From the NCBI GenBank assembly GCA_023249635.1, contig JAHFCH010000016.1, forward strand, positions 1 to 58,188: a stretch of DNA of 58,188 nucleotides, read 5' to 3'. Made by a program: the position numbers and the translations under genes. The notes under the pieces were generated by a model, which saw only the letters and a program-made list of their open reading frames with translations, ran no database searches and was not told where the DNA came from. Positions 25,532-34,421 of the stretch are shown here, piece after piece; position 1 is the first letter of the stretch, and each line of letters begins with the position of its first letter. This DNA is from Fibrobacterota bacterium. Its GTDB lineage: Bacteria > Fibrobacterota > Fibrobacteria > UBA11236.

Positions 25532-25783
25532 TCAGCCGGAACGCGCGAAACGCGGCACGCTTTTCCCGTCGACCTCGACGGCCTCCAGGAACATCGCGAG
25601 CGGCCGTACCCAAAGCCCGCCCTCGCCGTACAACGCGCGATACACGACCAGCGTCTGCAAGGATTCGCTGTGACGCGCGAGGCCGATCACCTGGTAGTCA
25701 TTGCCTTTGTAGTGGCGGTAGGTTCCCGGCGGCAATATCGATCCGTCAAGAGGTTCAAGATCATGCATGGCGGGAATATACAT
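25532..25783 (-). CDS. DUF1653 domain protein
   Basis: 83 residues, nearly all one DUF1653 domain: PPGTYRHYKGNDYQVIGLAR, then LVVYRALYGEGGLWVRPL, then AMFLEAVEVDGKSVPRF. The match to the family pattern is strong. Function is unknown; the small all-beta domain often occurs alone or fused to other domains. An inner Met at 25768 is an alternative start. No Shine-Dalgarno sequence is evident. The gene lies between chitinases 2 and 3, on the opposite strand. Confidence 0.88.
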   Translation of the reverse strand: MYIPAMHDLEPLDGSILPPGTYRHYKGNDYQVIGLARHSESLQTLVVYRALYGEGGLWVRPLAMFLEAVEVDGKSVPRFARSG

Positions 25784-25918
25784 CGGGGCGGGCCGGTCCC
25801 AGTTTCCGGCTATGGCGTTTTTGGCGGGGGAGGGGCCGGCTTTGTACGGCGCGAAAAGGGGAATCGGGATAAATTAGGCACCGGACGGGTATCGGTTGGG
25901 GCTCGCTCCGGACTCTGC

Positions 25919-26854
25919 ATGAAAAGGTCGTGGCTGTTTCCGTTCGTGGTGGTCGGCGCTATTTCTCTCCTGTCGGCGGCGCCGAAAAAAGTCGGCTGGT
26001 CATTGGGATACTATGTCTCCTGGGACCATTCATATAGCCCGACAACCATACCGTGGGATGCGGTTACCCACCTCTCGAATTTCCAGGTCACCATAAATAA
26101 CGATGCTTCGCTCGGATTACCCGATGAGAATATCGCCAAACAGTTGATTGCGATAGGCCACAGCAAGCATAAGAAGGTCATCTTCTCGATCGGCGGCGGC
26201 GGCTACGGTCAGCAATTCGCGAATGCGACCACCGATGGCAACCGGACCAAATTCATTTCCAGCCTTATGTCCTATCTGAGAAGACTCGGATACGACGGGA
26301 TCGATACCGATTGGGAAGGCAATGAGGTCGTCAGCCAGTTCGTCGCCTTCCATAAGGATCTCAGGGATTCCATCAATGCCCTCGATCCGACCCTGTGTAT
26401 CACCATCGCCGCCGAAGATTGGAACCCCATCGCCGCGAAAGTGCATATGTATGTCGACCAGATCAATGACATGTGGTACGGCGCCAAAGCGGATAAGTAC
26501 CCGGGATACCTCAAGACCTTTATGGACCTGGGCGTACCCAAATCCAAACTAGGCCCCGGGATCGGTATTTCCCCGGATCAGGGATCCGGCAATATCGGTG
26601 TTCAGGCCAGCGTTGATCTTTGCGAGATGGTGGTAAACCAGGGGTTCGGCGGCATCATGTTGTGGTGCCTGCAAACCAAAGGATATGTCCCGGCCGATCT
26701 GGCTGCCATCACCCCGTACGTTCCCCCTACCGCCCCGACCACGATTGCGGTCCCATCCGATTTGAACCGGCGCAACGTTTCGCTCGGGATATTCGACTTG
26801 CAGGGGAGATTGCTTAAAGACCTGGCCAAGGGACGATTTATCTTTACCCCGTGA
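25919..26854 (+). CDS. GH18 chitinase 3 with truncated sorting tail
   Basis: 311 residues from the ATG at 25919, which starts a signal peptide (SWLFPFVVVGAISLLSA). It opens KVGWSLGYYVSWDHSYSPTT, has VIFSIGGGGY and an intact DGIDTDWE motif (acid Glu133), so the catalytic barrel is complete. It aligns along its length with chitinase 1, including KVHMYVDQ-NDM. The C-terminus enters the same sorting-domain motif (LGIFDLQGRLLKDLAKG) but stops six residues later, so most of the tail is missing. The stop overlaps the GTG start of the pseudouridine synthase. Export by the type IX route is therefore doubtful. The codon mix looks less GC-rich than in chitinase 1. Confidence 0.9.
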   Translation: MKRSWLFPFVVVGAISLLSAAPKKVGWSLGYYVSWDHSYSPTTIPWDAVTHLSNFQVTINNDASLGLPDENIAKQLIAIGHSKHKKVIFSIGGGGYGQQFANATTDGNRTKFISSLMSYLRRLGYDGIDTDWEGNEVVSQFVAFHKDLRDSINALDPTLCITIAAEDWNPIAAKVHMYVDQINDMWYGAKADKYPGYLKTFMDLGVPKSKLGPGIGISPDQGSGNIGVQASVDLCEMVVNQGFGGIMLWCLQTKGYVPADLAAITPYVPPTAPTTIAVPSDLNRRNVSLGIFDLQGRLLKDLAKGRFIFTP

Positions 26855-27777
26855 ACAGTATCTCACCCCGGGCATCCTCCATCATCGTGCCTGGCGGAAT
26901 ACCGGTTGACATCACCTTGCTCGCCTTCCTCTCCGAGCGCTTTCCGCACATCGCGGCGGAAACCTGGACGCGTCGCATCGCTGAGGGAAAAGTCCGCTTC
27001 GGCGATGGCACCGACGCGTTCGCCCAATCCAATCTTGGGCCCGGAATGGAAATCCGTTATTTCAGGGAAGTTCCCGTCGAGTCGCGCATAGGCGAAGCCC
27101 ATCAAATCATTTATCGGGACGAGCATATCCTGGTTGCCTGCAAGCCGCATTTCCTCCCCGTGGTTCCGGGCGGAAAATTCGTGAAGGAATGCCTCCTCTA
27201 CCAGCTGATGGAAGAAACCGGCCAGCCTGGGTTGTCTCCGGTCCACCGAATCGACCGGCACACGGCCGGATTGGTTTTGTTTTCCATCCATGAAAACGAG
27301 CGCGGGCAATACCAGGACCTGTTCAAGGATCGCCGCGTGGACAAAGGGTACGAGGCGAGCATCCGGTGGCTCTCCGCAGCACCCGCGGAAAAGGAATGGG
27401 AGTTGCAAGGCCGCATCGAAAGATCCGGATCCACGTTACGCTGTCGTTTGGCGGAAGGGGTTCCGAATGCGTTTTGCAGGATTACCCTCCTGCAGCGGTC
27501 GGGAGGATATGCCAGGCTCGCCTTGTATCCTGCTACCGGGAAGCGGCACCAATTGCGGTTGCAAGTCTCCCAGATCGGGGCGGCCATCCTTCATGATCCC
27601 TATTATCCTGATCTGCTTCCGGAAGCCCCGGACGATCCGGCCCGCCCGCTTCAGCTCCTTTCGAAAAGCCTTCGCTTTCGGGATCCCTGCACGCGATTGG
27701 AACACGCGTTCACTTCGCCCAGGGAATTGCTTCCGCTGCTTGGGGATGCGCAGGCTCCGTATACCCGCGCACCGTAG
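26851..27777 (+). CDS. RluA-family pseudouridine synthase
   Basis: 308 residues starting with GTG at 26851, overlapping the stop of chitinase 3 (GTGA). The N-terminal part (about 15-75) is S4-like. The catalytic domain has HQIIYRDEHILVACKPHFLP, then the signature HRIDRHTAGLVLF with catalytic Asp135, and ATGKRHQLRLQVSQIG. Family members isomerise uridines in rRNA or tRNA. The exact target cannot be deduced. Coupling to a chitinase gene makes no functional sense and probably reflects a rearrangement that removed the chitinase tail. Confidence 0.92.
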   Translation: MNSISPRASSIIVPGGIPVDITLLAFLSERFPHIAAETWTRRIAEGKVRFGDGTDAFAQSNLGPGMEIRYFREVPVESRIGEAHQIIYRDEHILVACKPHFLPVVPGGKFVKECLLYQLMEETGQPGLSPVHRIDRHTAGLVLFSIHENERGQYQDLFKDRRVDKGYEASIRWLSAAPAEKEWELQGRIERSGSTLRCRLAEGVPNAFCRITLLQRSGGYARLALYPATGKRHQLRLQVSQIGAAILHDPYYPDLLPEAPDDPARPLQLLSKSLRFRDPCTRLEHAFTSPRELLPLLGDAQAPYTRAP

Positions 27778-27793
27778 CGCAAAGGTTACGGTA

Positions 27794-28828
27794 TTATCCG
27801 GGCTTCCGGCGTGGAGCGGATCGCCGGCCCCAGGCCGGTTTCGGGTCTTGCGCCGGCTTCTGTTCCTGGGCCTTGGGGGGAGCGGGTTTTGGCGCCGGCT
27901 GGGGCGAAGGCTTTGCGGCCGGTCTGGGTGGTCTGGCCAGCGGCGCCGCGGGGCGCGGCTCTTCGGGAGACCTTTTCGCTTCCCGGTCGGCTTCCTTTTT
28001 CGCGAGCCGCATCTCGTGTTCCTTGCGCGCGTCGGTAATGCTCGCGAGCACCCCATGGACGTCGGCGGTATTCTTCGGCTCGTGGTACTCGCCCGTAAGT
28101 TCGATGTCGGGCGTCAGCTTCCCCTTCTCGAAAAGCGACCAGATTTCCTTGGCGTACTTCAGTTGCAGGATGCCCGGTTCGAAACGCCCGAAATAGCGGG
28201 CCAGGTTGTCCACGTCCCGGGCGAACATCATGGCCGCGCTATTGTTCCCGACCGCGTTGACCGCCTGCGGGAGATCGATGATCACCGGGCCTTCGGCGTC
28301 GACCAACACGTTGAACTCGGAAAGATCGCCGTGGATGATCCCCATGCAGAGCATCTTCACGACTTGCGCGATCAGCTCCTCATGGTAGAGCAGCGCGGTT
28401 TCTGGGGTAAGTGAAACATCATCGAGGCGCGGCGCGGGCTCGCCGTCTTCGTCCGTCACGAGCTCCATGATCAGTACGCCTTCGAAGAAGCCGTAGGGTT
28501 TGGGAACCCGGATGCCGGCGGCGCTCAGTTTGTTCAGCGCATCCACTTCCGCGGTGATCCAGGACGACTCGGCCTGCTTCTGCCCGTACCGCGAACGCGA
28601 AGCCATGGCCCGCGAGGTGCGGCTGTTCTTGACGCCGCGCCCTTCCTGGTATTGGACCGCCTGGCGGAAGCTGCGGTTATTGGCTTCCTTGTAGACCTTG
28701 GCGCAGCGAACCTGGTCGCCCATGCGGACCACGAAGACGTCCGCTTCCTTCCCGCTGCGGACCTGCGCCACCACCTCGTCGATGGTGCCGTCCTCGACAA
28801 GGGGAATAAGCCGGGGGGGAATTCTCAT
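27794..28828 (-). CDS. RIO-family protein kinase with basic Pro/Ala-rich tail
   Basis: 344 residues. The RIO kinase fold is complete: ATP-site GKEADVFVV, Lys44 in CAKVYKE, catalytic loop HGDLSEFNVLVD (Asp168, Asn173) and the metal-binding IIDLPQAV (Asp185). The last 75 residues are a Pro/Ala/Lys/Arg-rich low-complexity tail ending GRRSAPRRKPG. RIO kinases assist small-subunit ribosome maturation in archaea and eukaryotes. Bacterial members are scattered and little studied, and a ribosome-related role is only suggested by the neighbouring pseudouridine synthase. It is convergent with that gene, 16 bases away. Confidence 0.92.
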   Translation of the reverse strand: MRIPPRLIPLVEDGTIDEVVAQVRSGKEADVFVVRMGDQVRCAKVYKEANNRSFRQAVQYQEGRGVKNSRTSRAMASRSRYGQKQAESSWITAEVDALNKLSAAGIRVPKPYGFFEGVLIMELVTDEDGEPAPRLDDVSLTPETALLYHEELIAQVVKMLCMGIIHGDLSEFNVLVDAEGPVIIDLPQAVNAVGNNSAAMMFARDVDNLARYFGRFEPGILQLKYAKEIWSLFEKGKLTPDIELTGEYHEPKNTADVHGVLASITDARKEHEMRLAKKEADREAKRSPEEPRPAAPLARPPRPAAKPSPQPAPKPAPPKAQEQKPAQDPKPAWGRRSAPRRKPG

Positions 28829-29000
28829 GCGGGACTTATTCTAGAAATAACGCAAGTTCACCGTTGGGAGCGAAAGCCCGGGGATTGCGAGAAATGGTCC
28901 ACGATGGCGAACTCTTTGCGAACTTCCTTGGCCCAAAGTGGGCAAAATCCAACGTTTGACCTTGATGAGGTGGGGGAGTTGGAATGGTTTCTTGGCGCCT

Positions 29001-29027
29001 GATTTTGCAAACCCCGTCTGCAAAATC
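29001..29027. promoter_or_regulatory. Inverted repeat upstream of the XRE gene
   Basis: Perfect 9-base arms GATTTTGCA and TGCAAAATC separated by 9 bases, in the 293-base gap before the XRE gene. Form and location suit an operator for the XRE regulator or a terminator-like structure. No T-run follows. Confidence 0.4.
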
Positions 29028-29048
29028 GTTATCAAGTCGGTTCATCCA

Positions 29049-29078
29049 TTGACGCCCATTTATTTGATCAGCTATGTT
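29049..29078 (+). promoter_or_regulatory. Promoter of the XRE-AlbA_2 unit
   Basis: -35 TTGACG (29049-29054), 18-base spacer, -10 TATGTT (29073-29078). It lies 44 bases before the XRE start codon in a locally AT-rich stretch. Confidence 0.5.
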
Positions 29079-29121
29079 AGGTTACATACTCCCTTATCCG
29101 GCGGAATTGCCCTAAAGGCCT

Positions 29122-29328
29122 ATGACCCAACTCGATATCCCCTCCTTGATCAAACGCCTGCGCGCTGAACTCCATCTGACCCAAGAAGCCTTTGCTCACA
29201 AGGTTGGAGTCACCTTCAGTTCGGTGAACCATTGGGAAAACGGAAAGCGTACACCCCAGCCTTTTCTGGTCCGTCGCCTGCTGGAGCTGAAGGAAGAAAT
29301 TGATCGGAAGCCGAAAAGGAAACGGTGA
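29122..29328 (+). CDS. Small XRE-family DNA-binding regulator
   Basis: 68 residues, essentially one helix-turn-helix: LIKRLRAELHLTQEAFAHKV, then VTFSSVNHWENGKRTP, ending in a basic RKPKRKR. Such single-domain Cro/CI-like proteins often repress their own accessory operon. The stop overlaps the next gene's start region by 4 bases, so the two are coupled. A promoter and an inverted repeat lie upstream. It is the first gene of the proposed island. Confidence 0.88.
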   Translation: MTQLDIPSLIKRLRAELHLTQEAFAHKVGVTFSSVNHWENGKRTPQPFLVRRLLELKEEIDRKPKRKR

Positions 29329-30766
29329 ATCCCATGGATATCGATCTCATCCGAAGCTGGGTCACCTTGGGCGAATCCGACACGCTGGAGCTCAAAAAAT
29401 CCACCGCGGAAAAGGAGCGGGCTTGCCGTACGCTTTGTGCATTTGCCAACGGCCGGGGCGGCAAAGTGTTGTTCGGGGTGACTCCATCCGGTAAGCCTGC
29501 CGGACAAGTCGTAACGGATCATACCCTGGAAGAGTTGGCCCAGGAATTCCGTGGATTCGAACCTCCATTATTCCCTACATTGAACCGTGTAGCCGTCGGC
29601 CAGGGTACCGAGGTACTCGTCTTGACGATCGTGCGCTCGGCCCGCGCCCCGGTTGCATTCCGCGGCGTGGCCTATGAGCGGGTCCTAAACACCACTCGCG
29701 CCATGCCCCGTGATACCTATCAGCAATTGCTTTTGGAAGAGATGCATTCCGTCGAACGTTGGGAAAATCGGCCGGCTATCGGGTGGGAGGCTTCCCGTCT
29801 CGATAGTCGCGAGATCGTGGTGACCCTGGAAGAATCCATCCGTCGCGGTAGGATGGATGATCCGGGCACGCGTGAGCCGTTGGAAATGCTGCGTGGCCTG
29901 GGATTGCTGGTGGATGGGCAGCGCTTGTCGCGCGCGGCCGTTGTGCTTTTTTGCAAGGACGAGGAAGAGCCACCGGATTTCCCGCAGCTTCTTCTCAAAG
30001 TGGCGCGGTTCAAGGGCCTTAACCGGGATGAATTCCTCGATAATCGGCAATTCCATGGCAATGCCTTCGCCCTGATGCGTCGGGCGGAGCGATTCTTGAT
30101 CGAATCCCTGCCGGTAGCGGGCCGTATCGAACCTGGCAAGATGAAAGAACAGACACCCCTTTGCTGCCCGTTGAAGCCATGCGTGAAGCCCTCGCCAATG
30201 CATTCGTTCATCGCGACTACTCAATCGGCGGCGGATCGGTGAGCGTGGCGCTTTACGATAATCGACTCGAAATCATTTCCATTGGCGATTTGCATTTCGG
30301 CTTTACCCCGGAAGCCCTTTTCCGCGAGCATGAATCGAAGCCTTGGAATCCTATGATTGCCCGTACTTTCTACCGGCGGGGGATTATTGAAACCTGGGGC
30401 CGGGGTACGCTGAAAATCGCCCGGTTGATGCTTGAGGCCGGCCATCAACCCCCGATATTTTCCCGGCGTGAGGGCGCCGTGGTGGTGACTTTTGGGCTGC
30501 CGGGAAATCCTCCGACAGCCCAATCGTGGGAAGCAACGCCAGGGAAAACGCCAGGGAAAACGCCAGGGAAAACGGGGGCAGTAATCTTAGGTCTGCTGAA
30601 AGAAAAGCCGGAGCTATCCGCCCCAGAATTAGCAAAGCAACTCCGAAAATCGGAAAGCGCGATTCTTAGGGCAATCCGAACCCTACGCGAATCGGGACAG
30701 TTGGAGCGCGTCGGCCCCGATAAAGGCGGATACCGGAAAGTCATTGGTGGGGACGCCTCCAGATGA
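29325..30766 (+). pseudogene. AlbA_2 / HATPase_c_4 regulator, interrupted by a frameshift
   Basis: Frame one (29325-30242) starts with an AlbA_2 (Schlafen-type) domain: GESDTLELKKSTAEKERACR, then CAFANGRGGKVLFGV. It continues through the linker region to about 30150. The rest of the family is then found in another frame (to 30766): LPVEAMREALANAFVHRDYS, WGRGTLKIARLMLEAG (HATPase_c_4), a TPGK repeat and a winged-helix end (LSAPELAKQLRKSESAIL). A shift equal to one lost base (or two gained) near 30130-30160 separates them. No convincing slippery heptamer is present, so mutation or assembly error is more likely than programmed frameshifting. Such proteins occur as regulators in mobile and defence-related loci. 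Confidence 0.75.
30541..30577 (+). repeat. 12-bp tandem repeat coding for TPGK
   Basis: Three near-identical copies of a 12-base unit (period in frame) inside the AlbA_2 gene, giving TPGKTPGKTPGKT. Linkers of this kind are common before the winged helix in related proteins and may vary in copy number. Confidence 0.7.
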
Positions 30767-30846
30767 ACGTCGACTTCACCGAGTTCGAAGTTGAACCCGG
30801 GACACTGTCTTGGTTCGAGTTACTTGGATCTACTGAACTCCTTTGA
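30763..30846 (+). CDS. Tiny ORF overlapping the AlbA_2 stop
   Basis: 27 codons beginning at an ATG that overlaps the preceding stop (ATGA) and encoding MNVDFTEFEVEPG then TLSWFELLGSTELL. It could be a truncated remnant of a longer gene; a second short open stretch follows before the helicase gene. No family recognised. Confidence 0.25.
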   Translation: MNVDFTEFEVEPGTLSWFELLGSTELL

Positions 30847-30918
30847 CCTAAAGGCTATCGTGTTGGAACAGGCGGAATTGGTGGGCAAGGATCGGGAAGT
30901 GTAAAGGGATAGAGCCAC

Positions 30919-33363
30919 GTGAATTCACAGCCGCCGGGGCCAAAGCCGCATTCCGAAGAGTTGGCCCGCCATGAAGCCCGTTTGGAGGAAATCGAACGCG
31001 AACGCGCGCACATCCTTCAAAAAATCCAATCAATAAAAGGTGCTGTTCAGTTCCAACCCCTCGAACCCGCAAAGCCGAAATCGCTGAATTCATTGGCTTC
31101 GGTATCCTTCACCTCCGCCCAAAAAGTCACCCTGTTCCGAAGCCTATTTCGTGGACGAGGAGATGTGTTTCCCAAACTGTGGATGAATCCTAAAAAAGCG
31201 ACTAAAGGATATGCCCCGGCCTGCTTCAACGAATGGGCACCGAACATCTGCGGAAAGCCGCAGGTTAAATGCGGCGAATGCCCGAACCAAGCCTTCATTC
31301 CGGTCGATGATCTGGTCATCATGAATCACCTCCAAGGAAGACATACCCTTGGGGTTTACCCGATGCTTCCTGATGAGACCTGCTGGTTCCTTGCAATGGA
31401 TTTCGATAAGGACGGGTGGATGGAGGACGTCGCGGCAATAGCCGAGACTTGCAGACAGGAAGGGATTCCAATTTCCGTCGAGCGGTCACGATCCGGGAAC
31501 GGCGGCCACGTATGGTTTTTCTTCGATTCCCCGGTCTCCGCTGCCCAGGCCAGGAAAATGGGATGTTTCCTAATTACCGAAACGATGTCCCGCCGGCATC
31601 AAATCAGCCTGGAATCGTATGACAGACTATTCCCCAATCAGGACACTATGCCCAAGGGTGGATTTGGAAATCTTATTGCTCTGCCACTTCAATACGAGCC
31701 CCGGAAACACGGAAACTCGGTTTTCTTGGATCAAGGATTTTCCCCCTACCCCGATCAATGGGATTACCTGCTTTCCTTAAAGAGGTTGTCCCCGGAACAG
31801 GTCGAGGAGATCGCTTTATCCGCAACGAAAAATGGATCAGTTACGGGCGTTCGATTTGTGGCAATGCCGGAGGATGAGGACCCCGAACCATGGGCACGAC
31901 CTCCGTCGGGAAAGGTCCCGTTCATAACAATCCAGGGGCAAATGCCAAAGGAAATCCGGGTCATCTATGCGCAAAGGCTTTTTGTCGAGAAAGCTGGATT
32001 ACCCGCTTCGCTCCTGAATCGAATCAAACGAATAGCGGCATTCCAGAATCCGGAATTTTACAAGAAGCAGAGCATGCGGCTCTCAACGGCTTTGACTCCT
32101 CGGATTATCGCCTCTACAGAAGAATTGCCAAAGCATTTGGCGCTACCAAGGGGATGCCTAACCGAACTGGAAGTGTTGGCGCGTGAAAATGGGATTGGGA
32201 TCTTGTTGGAAGATCAGCGGAGTGAAGGCGCGCCCCTTGAGGTTTCTTTCAATGGCCAATTGACGCCGCAACAAAATAAGGCAGCGAATACGCTTCTCGA
32301 AAATGAAATCGGAATCCTGGTCGCGCCTCCTGGTATGGGCAAGACTGTATTGGGGATATTCCTCGCGGCAGCGCGGAGAAGGAACAGCTTGATCCTCGTG
32401 CACCGGGCACCTTTGCTTGATCAATGGGTTGCTCAACTCTCCCTATTTCTCGGAATCAGCGAGAAGGAAATCGGCATAATTGGAGGGGGGAAACGGAAAC
32501 CCACCGGAAGGATCGATGTAGCGATGCTGCAAAGTCTTGTAAGGGATGGGGTGGTGGATGATCTGGTCGCGAACTATGGCCACGTCATCGTAGATGAATG
32601 CCATCACTTGCCCGCGGTTTCCTTCGAAAAGATTCTCGCAGAAGTGAAAGCGCGTTTTGTAATTGGCCTGACGGCCACTCCGCACCGGCGGGATGGATTA
32701 CATCCGATCTCCGAAATGCAATTAGGGCCGGTGCGATATTCGATGGATGCCAAGAAGCAAGCCGCGCTTCGTCCATTCGGGCACCGGCTAATCCGAAGGG
32801 TTACATCGTTTCAATCTGAGAATCCGAGCGGTGTCACGAAAATACAGGACCTGTATCGCTTACTGGCAAGAGATCAGGCCCGGAACCTGCTTATCCTTGA
32901 AGACGTCCTATCGGTCATGAAGGAAGGGCGATCGCCCATTCTCTTGACCGAACGGAAGGAGCAATTGGAATTTTTCCGAGTAAGCCTTCAGGGACGGGTA
33001 CAGCACGTCGTCATTCTTCAAGGTGGAATGACTTCCAAGAAAAGGAAAACGTCAACGGCCGGTTTGACGAAGATACCCGAATCCGAGGAGAGGGTGATCC
33101 TAGCGACCGGTCGATTTGTCGGTGAGGGCTTTGACGATGCCCGTCTGGATACGCTTTTTCTTGCGGCTCCAATATCATGGAAGGGTACGTTGACGCAGTA
33201 TGCCGGGCGATTGAACCGATTGCATCCGGGAAAACAGGAAGTTCGGATCTACGACTATGTGGATGGGGCCGTGCCGATGCTTTCCAGAATGTTCGAGAAG
33301 CGCCTAAAAACCTATCGCGCCCTTGGCTACTCAAAAACTGAAGTCGCATTGAGCTTGGCATAG
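30919..33363 (+). CDS. Primase-helicase fusion of conflict-system (TOTE) type
   Basis: 814 residues from a GTG. A coiled-coil start (ELARHEARLEEIERERAHIL) precedes a Cys-containing segment (NICGKPQVKCGECP). An archaeo-eukaryotic primase-like domain follows, with metal motif MDFDKD (Asp161, Asp163, Asp165) and SGNGGHVWFFF (His197). From about 450 is an SF2 helicase of the RAD25/UvsW type: Walker A PPGMGKT (Lys475), DECHH (Asp559), a TATPHRRDG motif III-like stretch and QYAGRLNRLHPGK. As far as I recall, this primase domain is the one named for TOTE conflict systems, predicted nucleic-acid defence modules. The gene is less GC-rich than its surroundings and ends 27 bases from the 3' end of a tRNA gene, which suggests acquisition. 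Confidence 0.85.
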   Translation: MNSQPPGPKPHSEELARHEARLEEIERERAHILQKIQSIKGAVQFQPLEPAKPKSLNSLASVSFTSAQKVTLFRSLFRGRGDVFPKLWMNPKKATKGYAPACFNEWAPNICGKPQVKCGECPNQAFIPVDDLVIMNHLQGRHTLGVYPMLPDETCWFLAMDFDKDGWMEDVAAIAETCRQEGIPISVERSRSGNGGHVWFFFDSPVSAAQARKMGCFLITETMSRRHQISLESYDRLFPNQDTMPKGGFGNLIALPLQYEPRKHGNSVFLDQGFSPYPDQWDYLLSLKRLSPEQVEEIALSATKNGSVTGVRFVAMPEDEDPEPWARPPSGKVPFITIQGQMPKEIRVIYAQRLFVEKAGLPASLLNRIKRIAAFQNPEFYKKQSMRLSTALTPRIIASTEELPKHLALPRGCLTELEVLARENGIGILLEDQRSEGAPLEVSFNGQLTPQQNKAANTLLENEIGILVAPPGMGKTVLGIFLAAARRRNSLILVHRAPLLDQWVAQLSLFLGISEKEIGIIGGGKRKPTGRIDVAMLQSLVRDGVVDDLVANYGHVIVDECHHLPAVSFEKILAEVKARFVIGLTATPHRRDGLHPISEMQLGPVRYSMDAKKQAALRPFGHRLIRRVTSFQSENPSGVTKIQDLYRLLARDQARNLLILEDVLSVMKEGRSPILLTERKEQLEFFRVSLQGRVQHVVILQGGMTSKKRKTSTAGLTKIPESEERVILATGRFVGEGFDDARLDTLFLAAPISWKGTLTQYAGRLNRLHPGKQEVRIYDYVDGAVPMLSRMFEKRLKTYRALGYSKTEVALSLA

Positions 33364-33390
33364 TTCGATAGAACGGGGATGGGAGGGAAG

Positions 33391-33467
<77 letters not shown>

Positions 33468-33595
33468 CCGAGAACCTACGGACCGCAACCGGAATGTATC
33501 CAGGGCCGCGAACCGCGCCCGGAGCGGCCTCCGGGAAGCTCCAGAAGGTAGAACTTAGCCCAGGGGGATGCAACTTTGGGCCCGTTTGGAGCTAT

Positions 33596-34072
33596 TTAAT
33601 CCCCGCCCACAGGAGATTCCCGTCCGTTGTTCGCTTTTGAGCCCGTGCCCGCCGGCTTCCCATCGTCCCGGTACCACCAGCCGCTTTCCACGGAATGATT
33701 GGAATTGCCGCCGACGCCCCCGGAGTTCGCGCCGTTGCCGGCACCGACGGTGCGTTTTCCGCCCACCGGTGATCCGTTCCCGGTAACTGCAGCGTTACCT
33801 TCCCCGTCGCCATTGCCGCCGCCGACGTCGTCGTCGCTGGAGTACCCTCCTCCCACGGGCGAACCTCCGCTGCCGCGGGGATTGTGTGCATCCCGCTGGC
33901 CATAAGCGCCTCCCCGAATTCCGTGCCCTTTTTTCCCATGCTGCCCCTGGTTCCAGAACAAGGCCAGGAACACCACCAACGCGATGACGGCGCCGGCGAT
34001 GGGGAGCAGAATACGGGCCTTGGCCCGGGTGTCCGAGGGCGCGGCCGGTGTCGGAGTTTCATTCGGATTCAT
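33596..34072 (-). CDS. Membrane-anchored Gly/Asn-rich protein
   Basis: 158 residues. A strong AGGAGG lies 7 bases before the ATG, which picks this frame over overlapping ones. A short Pro/Thr N-terminus precedes one membrane helix (ILLPIAGAVIALVVFLALFW). Then comes a low-complexity Gly/Asn/Asp region with repeated GSPVGG-type phrases (GGSPVGGGYSS, GNGSPVGG, RESPVGGD) outside the membrane. No domain is recognised. The Gly-rich tail could be a flexible surface extension. It is a single gene upstream of the tRNA. Confidence 0.6.
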   Translation of the reverse strand: MNPNETPTPAAPSDTRAKARILLPIAGAVIALVVFLALFWNQGQHGKKGHGIRGGAYGQRDAHNPRGSGGSPVGGGYSSDDDVGGGNGDGEGNAAVTGNGSPVGGKRTVGAGNGANSGGVGGNSNHSVESGWWYRDDGKPAGTGSKANNGRESPVGGD

Positions 34073-34421
34073 AAACCGCCTCCTGAATGTTGCGGGAACG
34101 GGGATTGGGCCTCAAAGGTCCAAAAGGATTGGAACGCCCGGGACTACGGGCGGGTGGGGCGCGGCCATCTGCCCCGCTAGGAGGGTAATTTACTCCTAGG
34201 GGAAGGACTGGGCAACGCGCCCTTGCGCCTCTCCCAAAATTCGGGAGGGATATGGGGCCGAACGTACGGATTGGGCGTATTCTGCGGCGGGACGGAAAGC
34301 CGGGCATACCCTTCACCCGGGTGAATATGGTAGCTTATTAAAGGGATTGGGATCCTATTACGATTGCGGATTACGTGTAGGGGAGCCCGGACACTTTCCC
34401 CGGAACAATTTCGAGGTGGCT
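34073..34421. promoter_or_regulatory. Divergent control region with two dyads
   Basis: 349 bases without a gene. Contains inverted 7-base arms CTAGGAG and CTCCTAG (34177-34183, 34193-34199) and a perfect 14-base palindrome TTCACCCGGGTGAA (34312-34325), 97 bases before the response-regulator start. Either may bind a regulator; neither matches a site known to me. Confidence 0.4.

Noticed and set aside
30100-30165. Programmed -1 frameshift in the AlbA_2 gene
   Set aside because: No X-XXY-YYZ heptamer in the zero frame at the junction and no obvious stimulatory hairpin; mutation or sequencing error is simpler. Kept as an open question in the findings.
33364-33390. att site next to tRNA-Arg
   Set aside because: No copy of the tRNA 3' end was found near 28.8-29.1 kb, so a direct repeat flanking the island could not be shown.
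33592-34062. Alternative minus-strand frame overlapping the Gly-rich membrane protein
   Set aside because: The frame at 33596-34072 has an AGGAGG ribosome site and a membrane helix; the alternative lacks both.
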